Virus record (IMG/VR): IMGVR_UViG_3300044846_000324
Coordinates: 1 to 30,026 of that record
DNA: 30,026 bases
Source of the DNA: a virus
Strand: one strand, 5' to 3'
Positions 14,796 to 21,718 of this stretch are shown here, one piece after another (position 1 is the stretch's first letter; the number at the start of each line of letters is the position of its first letter). The position numbers and the translations under genes are program-made. Below the pieces are notes generated by a model. It made no database searches and was not told where the DNA came from. It was given only the letters and a program-made list of their open reading frames with translations.

Positions 14796-15303
14796 AGAAT
14801 TTGAAGTTCGAGTCTGGGGCTTTGTGGTCATGGTGGTCACTTGCATCTTGTGCGTCATTGTCATTGCGCTTTTGTATTCTGTGACCTTCGTGACACAGCC
14901 AATCAAGAGCATGGCTCCAATTGACCAAGCCTATACCAAGATGCTGAACGACATTGTTCTGCTGATCGTTGGCGGCATCGGTGGGGTAATGACCAAGAGG
15001 GCGGCAGGGGCGGCTAATAGGGCGTTTAATCCTACGCAACCATCCCAACCTATGTGTCAGCCATTCCAAGGGCAAGGAGGCGGTTTTAACCAACCTTACA
15101 ATTCTGGCTTCAGCCAAGCCTATAACCCGCCTTCGGCTTATGGAGGCTTACCAAGTCAGCCATTCGGTGCTATGCCAGTATTCGTGAATCCGCAACTGGA
15201 TGAAAACTGGACACCGCCACCGCCACCAGATACCCCGCCTGAACATTTGGAATCAGATGCAGATCGGGAAGTTATCGCTCTAGCAAGAACCGAGGCTGAC
15301 TAA
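14761..15303 (+). CDS. Two-helix membrane protein with Pro/Gln/Gly-rich tail
   Basis: A 180-residue protein. Two membrane segments are visible: VWGFVVMVVTCILCVIVIALLY (about 18-41) and the weaker MLNDIVLLIVGGIGGVM (about 61-77). After a basic TKRAAGAANRAF come ~80 residues rich in Pro, Gln, Gly, Asn and aromatic residues (QGQGGGFNQPYNSGFSQAYN) and an acidic end. The tail looks disordered. The gene overlaps the lipoprotein by 35 bases and is followed by Rz in a TAATG overlap. A holin-like function is conceivable because it directly precedes the spanin genes. Confidence 0.6.
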   Translation: MNSNQKPKLTTEEFEVRVWGFVVMVVTCILCVIVIALLYSVTFVTQPIKSMAPIDQAYTKMLNDIVLLIVGGIGGVMTKRAAGAANRAFNPTQPSQPMCQPFQGQGGGFNQPYNSGFSQAYNPPSAYGGLPSQPFGAMPVFVNPQLDENWTPPPPPDTPPEHLESDADREVIALARTEAD

Positions 15304-15803
15304 TGTTTCCAATTCCATTGCCTTGGCTTATCGTCGGAGTGATTGTTTCCTTGTTCGGAACTTATCAAGTTGGCCATCATTACGGATGGCTTGAGCGTGA
15401 CAATGACATGAAGATTGCCATCGCAAAAAAGAACGAGGAATCTAGGGCGACTGAGCAGAAGCTCGGTGAACAGATAAACACTAACGCAACTAAATTATTG
15501 GAGGCAAACAATGTCCTTAATCAAAAGCAATCTGCTCTTGATCGCGCTATTCGTTCTGGCAGGGTGCGCCTCCCAACCGCAAGTTGTCAGCAAGCCGCCT
15601 CAAGTCCCGCCATTGCCACCGCAGATAGCAAAGAAACAGGAAGCCAACCTGACGGACAGACTGACACAGCTTCTAATGCCGAGCGAGAAACCCTTATCGC
15701 CATCGCAGAAATAGTCGCGCAGGGTGACAGGAATACTTTGCAACTGAACTCTTGCATCGATGCTTACAATGAAGTTAGGAATCTTTTAAATGGTAAGTCC
15801 TGA
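15303..15803 (+). CDS. Rz: i-spanin (Rz)
   Basis: A 166-residue protein with an N-terminal membrane segment (LPWLIVGVIVSLFGTYQVGHHYGW), followed by a periplasmic coiled-coil region AIAKKNEESRATEQKLGEQI and a C-terminal part with NAERETLIAIAEIVAQGDRNTLQLNSCIDAYNEVRNLL. The last part is typical of phage Rz-like lysis regulatory proteins. It spans the periplasm and joins the outer-membrane o-spanin to fuse the membranes in the last step of lysis. A complete o-spanin gene is embedded in a different frame, which strongly supports the call. Confidence 0.88.
   Translation: MFPIPLPWLIVGVIVSLFGTYQVGHHYGWLERDNDMKIAIAKKNEESRATEQKLGEQINTNATKLLEANNVLNQKQSALDRAIRSGRVRLPTASCQQAASSPAIATADSKETGSQPDGQTDTASNAERETLIAIAEIVAQGDRNTLQLNSCIDAYNEVRNLLNGKS
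15511..15714 (+). CDS. Rz1: o-spanin (Rz1), fully nested in Rz
   Basis: A 67-residue lipoprotein in the +1 frame relative to Rz, with a strong GGAGG ribosome binding site 6 bases before its ATG. The signal peptide LLLIALFVLAGC ends in a lipobox with the acylated Cys19, and the mature part is Pro-rich (KPPQVPPLPPQIAK), as in known Rz1 proteins. Anchored in the inner leaflet of the outer membrane, it pairs with Rz. The complete nesting is the same genetic plan as lambda Rz/Rz1. Confidence 0.88.
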   Translation: MSLIKSNLLLIALFVLAGCASQPQVVSKPPQVPPLPPQIAKKQEANLTDRLTQLLMPSEKPLSPSQK

Positions 15804-16404
15804 ACAATTACGCCAACTGAAGATTGAACCATCGTTGGCTGACCCATTCAATGAAACATTTGAACGCTTCGGAATTCTGTCGCCAATTCAGCAAGCCGCT
15901 TGGCTCGGACAATGTGGTCATGAGTGCAACAACTTCAGAGTGCTTGAGGAGAATCTGAACTATCGTGCGGCAACTTTGCTGAAGCTCTTTCCATTGACAG
16001 CAAAACGCGCTTGGGGTTTCACGCCTGAGTCAGCCGCGCAGTATGAACGTCAGCCAGTTAAGATTGCTAATCGCATTTACGGCTCGCGTATGGGCAACAG
16101 GGATGAGGCATCAGGGGATGGGTTCTTGTACCGAGGCTCAGGATTTTTACAATTAACTGGCGCGGCAAATTTTTTTCATGCAGGAAAAGCGTTAGGCGAA
16201 GACTTCGTTCGCAATCCTGATTTGGTTCGGACAGCAAAGTATGCGAGCCTCACCGCAGGATGGTTCTGGCAGACTCACAACTTGAATCAGTATGCCGACA
16301 AAGAAGATTGGCTCATGCTGACAAAGCGAATCAATGGCGGCACGATTGGATTAGAGGACAGGAAGATTCATATTAACCATGCTATTCATGTACTTGCTAA
16401 TTGA
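15790..16404 (+). CDS. Endolysin, GH19 chitinase-like lysozyme fold
   Basis: A 204-residue protein starting inside the end of Rz. GILSPIQQAAWLGQCGHECNNFRVLEENLNY holds the probable catalytic Glu (GHE). RANRIYGSRMGN-like (here KIANRIYGSRMGNRDEASGDGFLYRGSGFLQLTG) and WFWQTHNLNQYADKEDWLMLTKRINGG are hallmark segments of phage GH19 endolysins. It cleaves peptidoglycan glycan strands. No signal peptide or anchor is seen, so it needs a holin. Its last 54 bases overlap the end of the convergent leftward gene. Confidence 0.92.
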   Translation: MVSPEQLRQLKIEPSLADPFNETFERFGILSPIQQAAWLGQCGHECNNFRVLEENLNYRAATLLKLFPLTAKRAWGFTPESAAQYERQPVKIANRIYGSRMGNRDEASGDGFLYRGSGFLQLTGAANFFHAGKALGEDFVRNPDLVRTAKYASLTAGWFWQTHNLNQYADKEDWLMLTKRINGGTIGLEDRKIHINHAIHVLAN

Positions 16405-16716
16405 TATCTTAACTCGCCACTCTCTTTCATTGCGACCTGAGTTTGACTTGACTGTCCTACCAGTAAGCTCAATAAGGTCACGCGCCTTCATCTCATTCAG
16501 CCGCCTAGATACTTGACTGCCATCGAGTTTTGTATGCGCGGCGATCCCATCCTTTCCAAGCGCGCCATGCTGTGCGAGACACGCCAAGATAATATCGTGG
16601 TGCTGTGGGGCTATATCCTTGATTGAATCAGCCGCCTCAAAGGAAGTTACTGGGTCTGTACTTCTGACTCTTGGGAACTCTGGAAATATCTTGTCAAACA
16701 TTTTTCGGTAATCCAT
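16351..16716 (-). CDS. Winged-helix DNA-binding protein
   Basis: Start chosen at MDYRKMFDKIFPEFP, preceded on its strand by AAAGGAC; an upstream in-frame ATG would add 12 residues. RSTDPVTSFEAADSIKDIAPQHHDIILACLAQHG and LGKDGIAAHTKLDGSQVSRRLNEMKARDLIELTGRTVKSNSGR form a winged-helix domain of a type common in phages. The SQVSRRL helix would read DNA. It is the last gene of the leftward operon, with its 3' end 54 bases inside the endolysin gene. Likely regulator; the target is unknown. Confidence 0.75.
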   Translation of the reverse strand: MDYRKMFDKIFPEFPRVRSTDPVTSFEAADSIKDIAPQHHDIILACLAQHGALGKDGIAAHTKLDGSQVSRRLNEMKARDLIELTGRTVKSNSGRNEREWRVKISISKYMNSMVNMNLPVL

Positions 16717-16776
16717 GATCTTGTCCTTTAAGGTAAGGGTACTGACTTTCAAGTTTTCCCCTAGTTAATTTAATTA

Positions 16777-17019
16777 TCAGAACGGAACATCTGCATCTTC
16801 ATCTTGCGGGAAGCCATCATTCTCTTTCGGCTTTGGTGGGTTCAGATAAGCCCAACCATTCCAACCGCCATCGACAAGCGGAGTGCTATCCAGTTTTAGC
16901 ATTGGTCCATTCTTTGTATCGATCACAGAGCCGATGCGCTGATAACGATTCTTACTTTCACCATTCTTATTGACATACTTTCCATTGGTGACGGAAACTT
17001 CGTAAATTGTTTTAGACAT
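16777..17019 (-). CDS. Small protein with SSB-type acidic tail
   Basis: An 80-residue protein. KTIYEVSVTNGKYVNKNGESKNRYQRIGSVI is a beta-rich domain seen in small phage proteins, and the C-terminus PQDEDADVPF copies the acidic, phenylalanine-ending tip of bacterial single-strand DNA-binding proteins. That tip recruits SSB partners. It sits just downstream of the exonuclease and ERF genes, so a single-strand DNA-binding role in recombination or replication is probable, although the family fold is not proven by eye. Confidence 0.6.
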   Translation of the reverse strand: MSKTIYEVSVTNGKYVNKNGESKNRYQRIGSVIDTKNGPMLKLDSTPLVDGGWNGWAYLNPPKPKENDGFPQDEDADVPF

Positions 17020-17674
17020 TTGCTTCTTTCTTTAAGTTAAAAAATTCATGTTGTTCGCTGATCTCGCGAATTACTTTTTCGTAATACTCTCTCGCGGCAT
17101 CAACTTTAAATTTGATCTTGTCTTCTAATGCCTGATCTCGTTTGTAGTGAACAAGCGTCACACGCAAGTCAGGAATAATGTGAGACACATCATGCAGACT
17201 TTGATCTTCCCATCCGATAAGATCATCTGGAGTATCAACCAAGCAGTAAGCAATGCTGAACTCAGGCACATCCCAAAGCATCATGTATGCGCGACCTTGC
17301 CATTCGTATCTGATCTCCTCACCTAGTGATGGCAGGGCGGGGAATGTAGCAAGGCTCCAACTGGATTTGATATCAATGATTCTGTTGTCTCCAACGATAT
17401 CGCACTCACCAGTTATCCAATCATTGTTCTTGCGTTCCTCATTCTTGACATAGCCTGTATTCAAGACAGCGTTAAGCAAGTCAATCGAATCATTCTCAAC
17501 TCGAGTTCCCTTGCTCATGTATTTGTTTGATATGCGCTCGTCATATCCGTAAACAAACTCCTTGGCCATCTTGATGATCGCAGTCTTTGCACCAACCGAA
17601 AGCGTATCGCCTTTGGTCTTTGGCTCTGTCATGATGTCAGCCAGACTTGAAGCCCTGAACCTTTTGATTTTCAT
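17012..17674 (-). CDS. YqaJ / lambda-exonuclease-like recombination nuclease
   Basis: A 220-residue protein with the PD-(D/E)XK plan of phage 5'-3' exonucleases: FRASSLADIM at the start, GTRVEN (56-61), GECD (89-92) and IDIKSSW (100-106), in which E90, D92-type and D101/K103 residues form the metal site, followed by YEWQGRAYMMLW. These enzymes resect double-stranded ends to give single strands for the annealing protein. The start overlaps the ERF stop (ATGA) and the 3' end overlaps the SSB-tailed gene by 8 bases. Confidence 0.85.
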   Translation of the reverse strand: MKIKRFRASSLADIMTEPKTKGDTLSVGAKTAIIKMAKEFVYGYDERISNKYMSKGTRVENDSIDLLNAVLNTGYVKNEERKNNDWITGECDIVGDNRIIDIKSSWSLATFPALPSLGEEIRYEWQGRAYMMLWDVPEFSIAYCLVDTPDDLIGWEDQSLHDVSHIIPDLRVTLVHYKRDQALEDKIKFKVDAAREYYEKVIREISEQHEFFNLKKEANV

Positions 17675-18252
17675 TTGGCTTCCAATCTTGTTTTGACTTC
17701 ATTCTTTTTGGCAATGACTTTCCCTTGCCACTCTTTGCTGTGAGCAGAATCGTGATACGCATTAGCAAATGCTCTACGCAATTCATCCTCTGATGTGCAA
17801 GCATCGATGGCAAGCAAGTGGTCGTGCATCTGACTCTCATTGATCTCAGGCTTCTTGATAACCTTCGTTACATTGCTTGTCTTTGATGCAGAGTTTCCGT
17901 CGTCGTCTTCTGGCGCGATGCCGCAAGCTGACATGAGGCTATATCTCCGAGCGTAAGTCAACGCGCTACCATAACCTTGCGCGTCATGCTTCACCGCAGG
18001 GATGTGCAACTTGCCGCAGTTGAAGCTCTCACCAGACTCATGCAAGAAGATGGTTTCCACAATCACCCCATCATTACACTCGCTTAGTTGCTGAACCAAA
18101 GCTATTCCATTGGCATTCAATCCCTCTATAACGGCCTCAACGCAAGCGGACAGGTCAGCATAGCGGGATTTGAAATGCGGGTTTGTAGAGGTTTTGAGCG
18201 CAGGACCAAAAGCCTTCTGTGCTTTGACCAACGCTGTCGCGATTTGTTTCAT
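17671..18252 (-). CDS. erf: ERF-family single-strand annealing protein
   Basis: A 193-residue protein with the ERF signature: ALVKAQKAFGPALKTSTNPHFKSRYADL (about 7-34), then EAVIEGLNANGIALVQQL, and GYGSALTYARRYSLMSACGI (93-112) before an acidic EDDDGN. P22 Erf-type proteins anneal complementary single strands during phage recombination. The C-terminal part from ~125 is charged and variable as usual. A good AAAGG ribosome binding site precedes the ATG. It forms a two-component recombination pair with the neighbouring exonuclease. Confidence 0.9.
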   Translation of the reverse strand: MKQIATALVKAQKAFGPALKTSTNPHFKSRYADLSACVEAVIEGLNANGIALVQQLSECNDGVIVETIFLHESGESFNCGKLHIPAVKHDAQGYGSALTYARRYSLMSACGIAPEDDDGNSASKTSNVTKVIKKPEINESQMHDHLLAIDACTSEDELRRAFANAYHDSAHSKEWQGKVIAKKNEVKTRLEAK

Positions 18253-18407
18253 TGTGTTACCTTTTCAATTTGTTTAGCCATCAACCATTTATTCCCGAGC
18301 TGTCTTACAGATCGAACCCATTGCCGTTGATAAGAACGGATAGTCTCAGGAGGCGCATCGTAAGTTGCAAAGATTCGTCTGACATGAGTTAAGAATTTGA
18401 TGTTCAT
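18249..18407 (-). CDS. 52-residue basic protein, unknown
   Basis: Start at MNIKFLTHVRRIFATYDAPP, 7 bases after a strong GGAGGGG; an earlier in-frame ATG (to 18527) would read through the neighbouring small gene. The sequence continues ETIRSYQRQWVRSVRQLGNKW and ends MAKQIEKVTQ. The QRQWVRSVRQLGNKW part suggests a helix of a small nucleic-acid-binding protein. The stop overlaps the ERF start. No family recognised. Confidence 0.65.
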   Translation of the reverse strand: MNIKFLTHVRRIFATYDAPPETIRSYQRQWVRSVRQLGNKWLMAKQIEKVTQ

Positions 18408-18409
18408 TG

Positions 18410-18499
18410 TTATCCCCTCCAAGCCAACATCACACCAATCCCACCGAACACAATCACGCATCCGATGAAACACAAAAAGTCGATTGTTTTTTCTTTCAT
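18410..18499 (-). CDS. 29-residue membrane peptide
   Basis: Reads MKEKTIDFLCFIGCVIVFGG then IGVMLAWRG, a single hydrophobic segment between a charged start and an Arg end. An AAAGGAAA ribosome binding site lies 7 bases before the ATG, and the stop is 2 bases from the start of the next leftward gene, whose ribosome binding site lies inside this one. Too short to assign. Confidence 0.6.
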   Translation of the reverse strand: MKEKTIDFLCFIGCVIVFGGIGVMLAWRG

Positions 18500-18517
18500 G
18501 ATTTTTCCTTTCAATTC

Positions 18518-18790
18518 TTAACACCAACCCAAACCCAAGTTCACAGGAGTGGTTTCATAGATACTCACAAATTTGCGAGTTGCACTATCCAACTTTGCAG
18601 AAGCATCCTTGGCTTGAGCTTCAGTTGAGTAATCTAGCTTTTCATTTAACTGAGCTTTCATGTTGGTTCTGATGTACTTGATAGTCAACATTAAGTCTCT
18701 GCGAGTTGCATCTTTTTTTGTTGCATAAAGATCATCCCAAACTTTATCTTGATTGATTGAAAGACTCCAATATGATTTGCCTGATTTCAT
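18518..18790 (-). CDS. 90-residue protein, unknown
   Basis: AAAGGA precedes the ATG. The protein starts MKSGKSYWSLSINQDKVWDD and has a central TIKYIRTNMKAQLNEKLDYSTEAQAKDASAKLDSATRK, which looks like a small alpha/beta protein with an amphipathic helix. I do not recognise a family. It belongs to the leftward operon of small early genes. Confidence 0.65.
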   Translation of the reverse strand: MKSGKSYWSLSINQDKVWDDLYATKKDATRRDLMLTIKYIRTNMKAQLNEKLDYSTEAQAKDASAKLDSATRKFVSIYETTPVNLGLGWC

Positions 18791-18804
18791 TTTGAATCCT
18801 TTGA

Positions 18805-18972
18805 TTAACCGAAGAACTTTTTAGCATCGCCCATAAAGACGCGATAGGCGTTCATGGTCGCTTGCGTTTGAGCCATTGGGTTCTCTTTGATGAACTGCAA
18901 GAGTTCTAAAAGTCCCATGCCAAGAAACTCGGCATCTTTGTTCAGTTGTTTGATTGCTGTTTGAATCGTCAT
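18805..18972 (-). CDS. 55-residue protein, unknown; first gene after an internal promoter
   Basis: Reads MTIQTAIKQLNKDAEFLGMG and ends VFMGDAKKFFG, with a helical middle LLELLQFIKENPMAQTQATM. An AAAGGGG ribosome binding site lies 7 bases before the ATG. A longer reading frame on the same strand (18821-19057) overlaps it in a different phase, lacks a ribosome binding site and crosses the promoter, so I chose this one. The promoter at 19028-19090 lies just upstream. Confidence 0.7.
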   Translation of the reverse strand: MTIQTAIKQLNKDAEFLGMGLLELLQFIKENPMAQTQATMNAYRVFMGDAKKFFG

Positions 18973-19018
18973 TTTTAATCCCCTTTAAGGTACTTAGTAA
19001 GACCCCGAACAATTCGAG

Positions 19019-19091
19019 GCATGGTGAATTATAAGCTAAGTTATCAGGATAAATCACCTAGATCAAATTATTTTCTAAGTGATTACCCTTA
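19019..19091 (-). promoter_or_regulatory. Leftward promoter 1 with operator-like blocks
   Basis: On the minus strand a perfect TATAAT (19028-19033 on the plus strand as ATTATA) lies ~56 bases before the 55-residue gene's start; the -35 region is weak (TGATTT). Two blocks are shared with leftward promoter 2: GGTGAATTxTAAG through TTATCA around the -10 (19023-19046), and TAAGTGATTACCCT (19076-19089). An inverted copy AAATCACCTA lies at 19051-19060. The weak -35 and the repeated GTGATT blocks suggest regulated activity. Confidence 0.65.
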
Positions 19092-19097
19092 TACCAA

Positions 19098-20066
19098 TCA
19101 AGCTATCAATATGCTCTCAGCTTCTGACTTCATGCGATTGCCATTACCGAACCAAGCATTGTTCATTCGGCTATCGACATTGTGTCCCTTGTTGTGATCG
19201 ATGTATTCAGTCACAGCATTAAGCAATCCCCATCGAGTCCCATTCGCGCCATCGATTGTTGAACCCATACCCTTGCCTTCAAATAGTTCAAGGACTTTGT
19301 TGTATCCGCGAGAAGGTTTGAATGTTGCTGACTTCACATCGAAGTTTGCAGGGAATAAATTGTTCAGGAATTCTTTGACATAAGAAACGCTGACTTGCTG
19401 TCTCGCTAAGTAACGATACTTATCCATCATTCCATCGAATCCACTTACTACCAATCCGAGCTTATCGCGCATCAGACTTGCATCGAACTCTCTGCCATGC
19501 GTGATGTTGAATCGGCTCGGTGCAGTCTCATTGTCAGCCGCAGATAGCGTGTTATTGCAGACAACTCTGACGCTAGTGAACTGACCAATGGTCGCTGTCG
19601 AGCCATCAAAGCTAGTCGATAAAAGTAAGTATCCTTTCACCGCATCATCACCAAGAACGCAAGCCTCCTTATTTGTGTTCGCTAACGCCCAGATTCTTTT
19701 CCCTCCTTTGATAGAACCCGCGACTTCCATTTTGAATCCTGCGCTTTGCATCAGAACATTAAAGAAGTCCAGTACATCCTTGGGCTGATGCAACTTGTAT
19801 CGATCAGTCACCAATCCCAATGGTGCAAGAGTGTCATCACGATAAACAACATTCTGTCTTTGTACTTCTTTGATATCGCCAAAGTTATCTGGCTTATAAA
19901 GAACCTTCGCGACCTTCGCTTGCCAATCAAGTCCTGACATCTTTGCCCATGTCTCGATATCCGCATCTGGGTTTAGTTGCTGACCAAGACCATGCCAAGG
20001 TTTCTGTCCGACATAAGCGATCTCAGCCATGCCTGTCATTTCGTTTGTTTCGATTAAGTGAGCCAT
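19098..20066 (-). CDS. DUF932 phage/plasmid-like protein
   Basis: A 322-residue protein with AAAGGGAAA before its ATG. MAHLIETNEMTGMAEIAYVG, KPWHGLGQQL, LGLVTDRYKLHQPKDVLDFF, KGGKRIWALAN and the FDGSTATIGQFTSVRVVCNNTL core are the pattern of the DUF932 / TIGR03299 family, widespread in phages and plasmids (related to plasmid LGT/StbA-type unknowns). The biochemical role is not known. The gene lies between the amidoligase/cyclotransferase group and promoter 1, so the first leftward transcript probably covers amidoligase to DUF932. Confidence 0.88.
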   Translation of the reverse strand: MAHLIETNEMTGMAEIAYVGQKPWHGLGQQLNPDADIETWAKMSGLDWQAKVAKVLYKPDNFGDIKEVQRQNVVYRDDTLAPLGLVTDRYKLHQPKDVLDFFNVLMQSAGFKMEVAGSIKGGKRIWALANTNKEACVLGDDAVKGYLLLSTSFDGSTATIGQFTSVRVVCNNTLSAADNETAPSRFNITHGREFDASLMRDKLGLVVSGFDGMMDKYRYLARQQVSVSYVKEFLNNLFPANFDVKSATFKPSRGYNKVLELFEGKGMGSTIDGANGTRWGLLNAVTEYIDHNKGHNVDSRMNNAWFGNGNRMKSEAESILIA

Positions 20067-20076
20067 GATTTCCCTT

Positions 20077-20526
20077 TCAGTTGTAAGAATTAAATTGATC
20101 GCAGATTTCCTGCGTCAGCATGAGCGCGTCTTCGAGTGCATCCAGTTGCAAGCCACAGTCTTTGTATCCATCTGCAATCGACTTGTAATATCCGTGGGTC
20201 GGTGAGCCATAGTCAATTGAGTTCATGTAGTAAGCAATGGCAGGAACTGGCGAACCTTTCTGTTTGTGAACCATGAATGTGTCACGCTCATAAACGCTTG
20301 GCCATCCTTCGTACCTATCGAGGGCGGCTAAACAGGCGTCTGTGATTCGCCAGAGTCCAACCAATACCTCTGAGCCACGATCAGATTCAATGTCTGCAAC
20401 GCCCCTAAAAACGAGCCTGTGGTTCTTGAGCTTTCCTGTGCCAACAAAGACAGCTTTCGGACAACGCACCGCCATCTGTGCATGGTTGAGGTTGCTTCCG
20501 TATGCGGCATAAATATAAGTCTTCAT
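20077..20526 (-). CDS. Gamma-glutamylcyclotransferase-like (AIG2/GGCT family)
   Basis: A 149-residue protein with AYGSNLN near residue 8-14, the phosphate/substrate loop of the family; ADIESDRGSEVLVGLWRIT as the next strands; and ALDRYEGWPSVYERDTF, in which E73 is the position of the catalytic glutamate. GGCT enzymes release 5-oxoproline from gamma-glutamyl amine linkages. It is 2 bases from the preceding small gene and in one unit with an amidoligase, which would make such amide bonds. This pairing suggests making and trimming of gamma-glutamyl or similar modifications. Confidence 0.85.
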   Translation of the reverse strand: MKTYIYAAYGSNLNHAQMAVRCPKAVFVGTGKLKNHRLVFRGVADIESDRGSEVLVGLWRITDACLAALDRYEGWPSVYERDTFMVHKQKGSPVPAIAYYMNSIDYGSPTHGYYKSIADGYKDCGLQLDALEDALMLTQEICDQFNSYN

Positions 20527-20528
20527 GT

Positions 20529-20774
20529 TTAATCCAATGTAATAGCGATAACAAATTCGTGGTCGATAAGGTCTTCTAGGAATGCATCGTAGTTATCGGT
20601 TCTGATAAACGATGCATTGTCTAGGTGGCATCGATGTGCAACAGCATCCATAAACTCGGCAAGGTTCTTCTCCTTGTTCATCGATGTGTGTCGCATCTTC
20701 TCTGCAAATTCCTTGGCATCGGAGGCGAGGACAAAGCCCCCTCCTGAAAATAAGTAAGCTGTCTTGCTGATCAT
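20529..20774 (-). CDS. 81-residue protein between amidoligase and cyclotransferase
   Basis: Starts in an ATGA overlap with the amidoligase gene. MISKTAYLFSGGGFVLASDA, then EFAEKMRHTSMNKEKNLAEFMDAVAHRCHLDNASFI and DAFLEDLIDHEFVIAITLD: a small alpha/beta protein with an acidic end. I do not recognise a family. Because it lies between two enzymes of opposite chemistry, it may be a substrate, a partner or an inhibitor of them; this is only position-based. Confidence 0.65.
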   Translation of the reverse strand: MISKTAYLFSGGGFVLASDAKEFAEKMRHTSMNKEKNLAEFMDAVAHRCHLDNASFIRTDNYDAFLEDLIDHEFVIAITLD

Positions 20775-21577
20775 GCTGTCACCTCTTTAGAAAATTTAAC
20801 TGCGCGCTTCTTGTAGAACTTCGCTGTGTAGTTACCGATGTGGCCTCTGCGAACCATTCCTGCCAACATTGTGTCGAGGGCTTCTTTGGCTGTCGTCACT
20901 TGCGTGAAGTTCTTGATTGCGACATGGTCTTGCGCGTCTTTGACCATTGCGAATGTCAAGCGGATGTACTGTTCAACCTTGTCGGCTTCAACTGTTCCCG
21001 CATGATTGCGGAACTCAACTGAACCCATGCGGAAGAAAGACTGCAAGTTCAGCTTGTAGTAGCGATTGCTTCCGTAAGCTGTCGACAATTGCTGAACTGT
21101 TGTGCAACGATCGATCTTAGCGAATGTCTCTGCAACTGTATTCATCACGATGCTTTTGCAAAAGCGATTGTTGTTGGCGCGACGGCTCGTTGGCTGAACG
21201 CTGTCGAGTGCGAGTTCAAATTTAACAAAACGCTTGAACAAATTACGGAACTCTTGGATGCCCCAGTTCTTTGCATTGTGGTGAATGTGGAAACCGCAAG
21301 ACTGGTTGACCTTAGCACCGATCGCTACCAAGACTTCGCAAACCTTGCGAGCTTCTGCGATTCCTGCCTCGCCTTCCAAGATTGGGCTGACAACTTCGAA
21401 GCCGTTGACTCCGTTGATCGAACCATCAGTCTTGATTTGCCAGAGTGCATAGTTGCTACCAGAGTAGCCAGAGGTGATCGCGTTGACACCTGCATTGACC
21501 AATGCTTGAGCCACTTGGATTTGTGTAGCGTTGAAGCACTCGAGTTCGATTCCAAATTTGCCTGTTACCATTTTCAT
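20771..21577 (-). CDS. Amidoligase (Amidoligase_2, COOH-NH2 ligase)
   Basis: A 268-residue protein with the glutamine-synthetase-like fold motifs of the putative amidoligase family: GIELE (9-13), a QIKTDGSI strand with D51, FEVVSP (60-65), CGFHIHH (94-100) and EFRNHAGT (188-195). The paired Glu and His residues fit an ATP- and metal-binding ligase that joins an amine to a carboxylate. This is the first gene of the leftward operon, just after promoter 2. Comparative work by Iyer, Aravind and colleagues linked this family to AIG2-like cyclotransferases in phages and bacteria; here the two are separated by one small gene. The substrate is unknown. Confidence 0.85.
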   Translation of the reverse strand: MKMVTGKFGIELECFNATQIQVAQALVNAGVNAITSGYSGSNYALWQIKTDGSINGVNGFEVVSPILEGEAGIAEARKVCEVLVAIGAKVNQSCGFHIHHNAKNWGIQEFRNLFKRFVKFELALDSVQPTSRRANNNRFCKSIVMNTVAETFAKIDRCTTVQQLSTAYGSNRYYKLNLQSFFRMGSVEFRNHAGTVEADKVEQYIRLTFAMVKDAQDHVAIKNFTQVTTAKEALDTMLAGMVRRGHIGNYTAKFYKKRAVKFSKEVTA

Positions 21578-21617
21578 TCTCCTTGAGAGGGTTTAAAAGA
21601 CCGCGTTTTGTTTGCGG

Positions 21618-21690
21618 CATAGGTGAATTGTAAGGCAACTTATCAAATAAATAGTCCGAATATAAAAATAAATGTAGGTGATTACCCTAG
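21618..21690 (-). promoter_or_regulatory. Leftward promoter 2 with operator-like blocks
   Basis: On the minus strand TACAAT (plus-strand ATTGTA, 21627-21632) lies ~50 bases before the amidoligase start. The surrounding GGTGAATTGTAAG and CTTATCA match promoter 1, and TAGGTGATTACCCTA (21675-21689) lies at exactly the same distance (48 bases between the left edges of the two elements) as in promoter 1. GGTGATTACC is an imperfect palindrome, as expected for a dimeric repressor. Confidence 0.65.
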
Positions 21691-21718
21691 TTCCCTATGA
21701 AGATGGCTTAAAAAACTG

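Noticed and set aside
14785-15117. 110-residue minus-strand reading frame
   Set aside because: It is antisense to two coupled rightward genes and shows no domain or ribosome binding site.
18821-19057. 78-residue minus-strand reading frame across the promoter 1 region
   Set aside because: It overlaps the 55-residue gene in a different phase, lacks a ribosome binding site and includes the TATAAT of promoter 1.
21089-21586. 165-residue plus-strand reading frame opposite the amidoligase gene
   Set aside because: The minus-strand amidoligase has clear family motifs and promoter context. The plus-strand frame has no motif and would have to start inside the gene.
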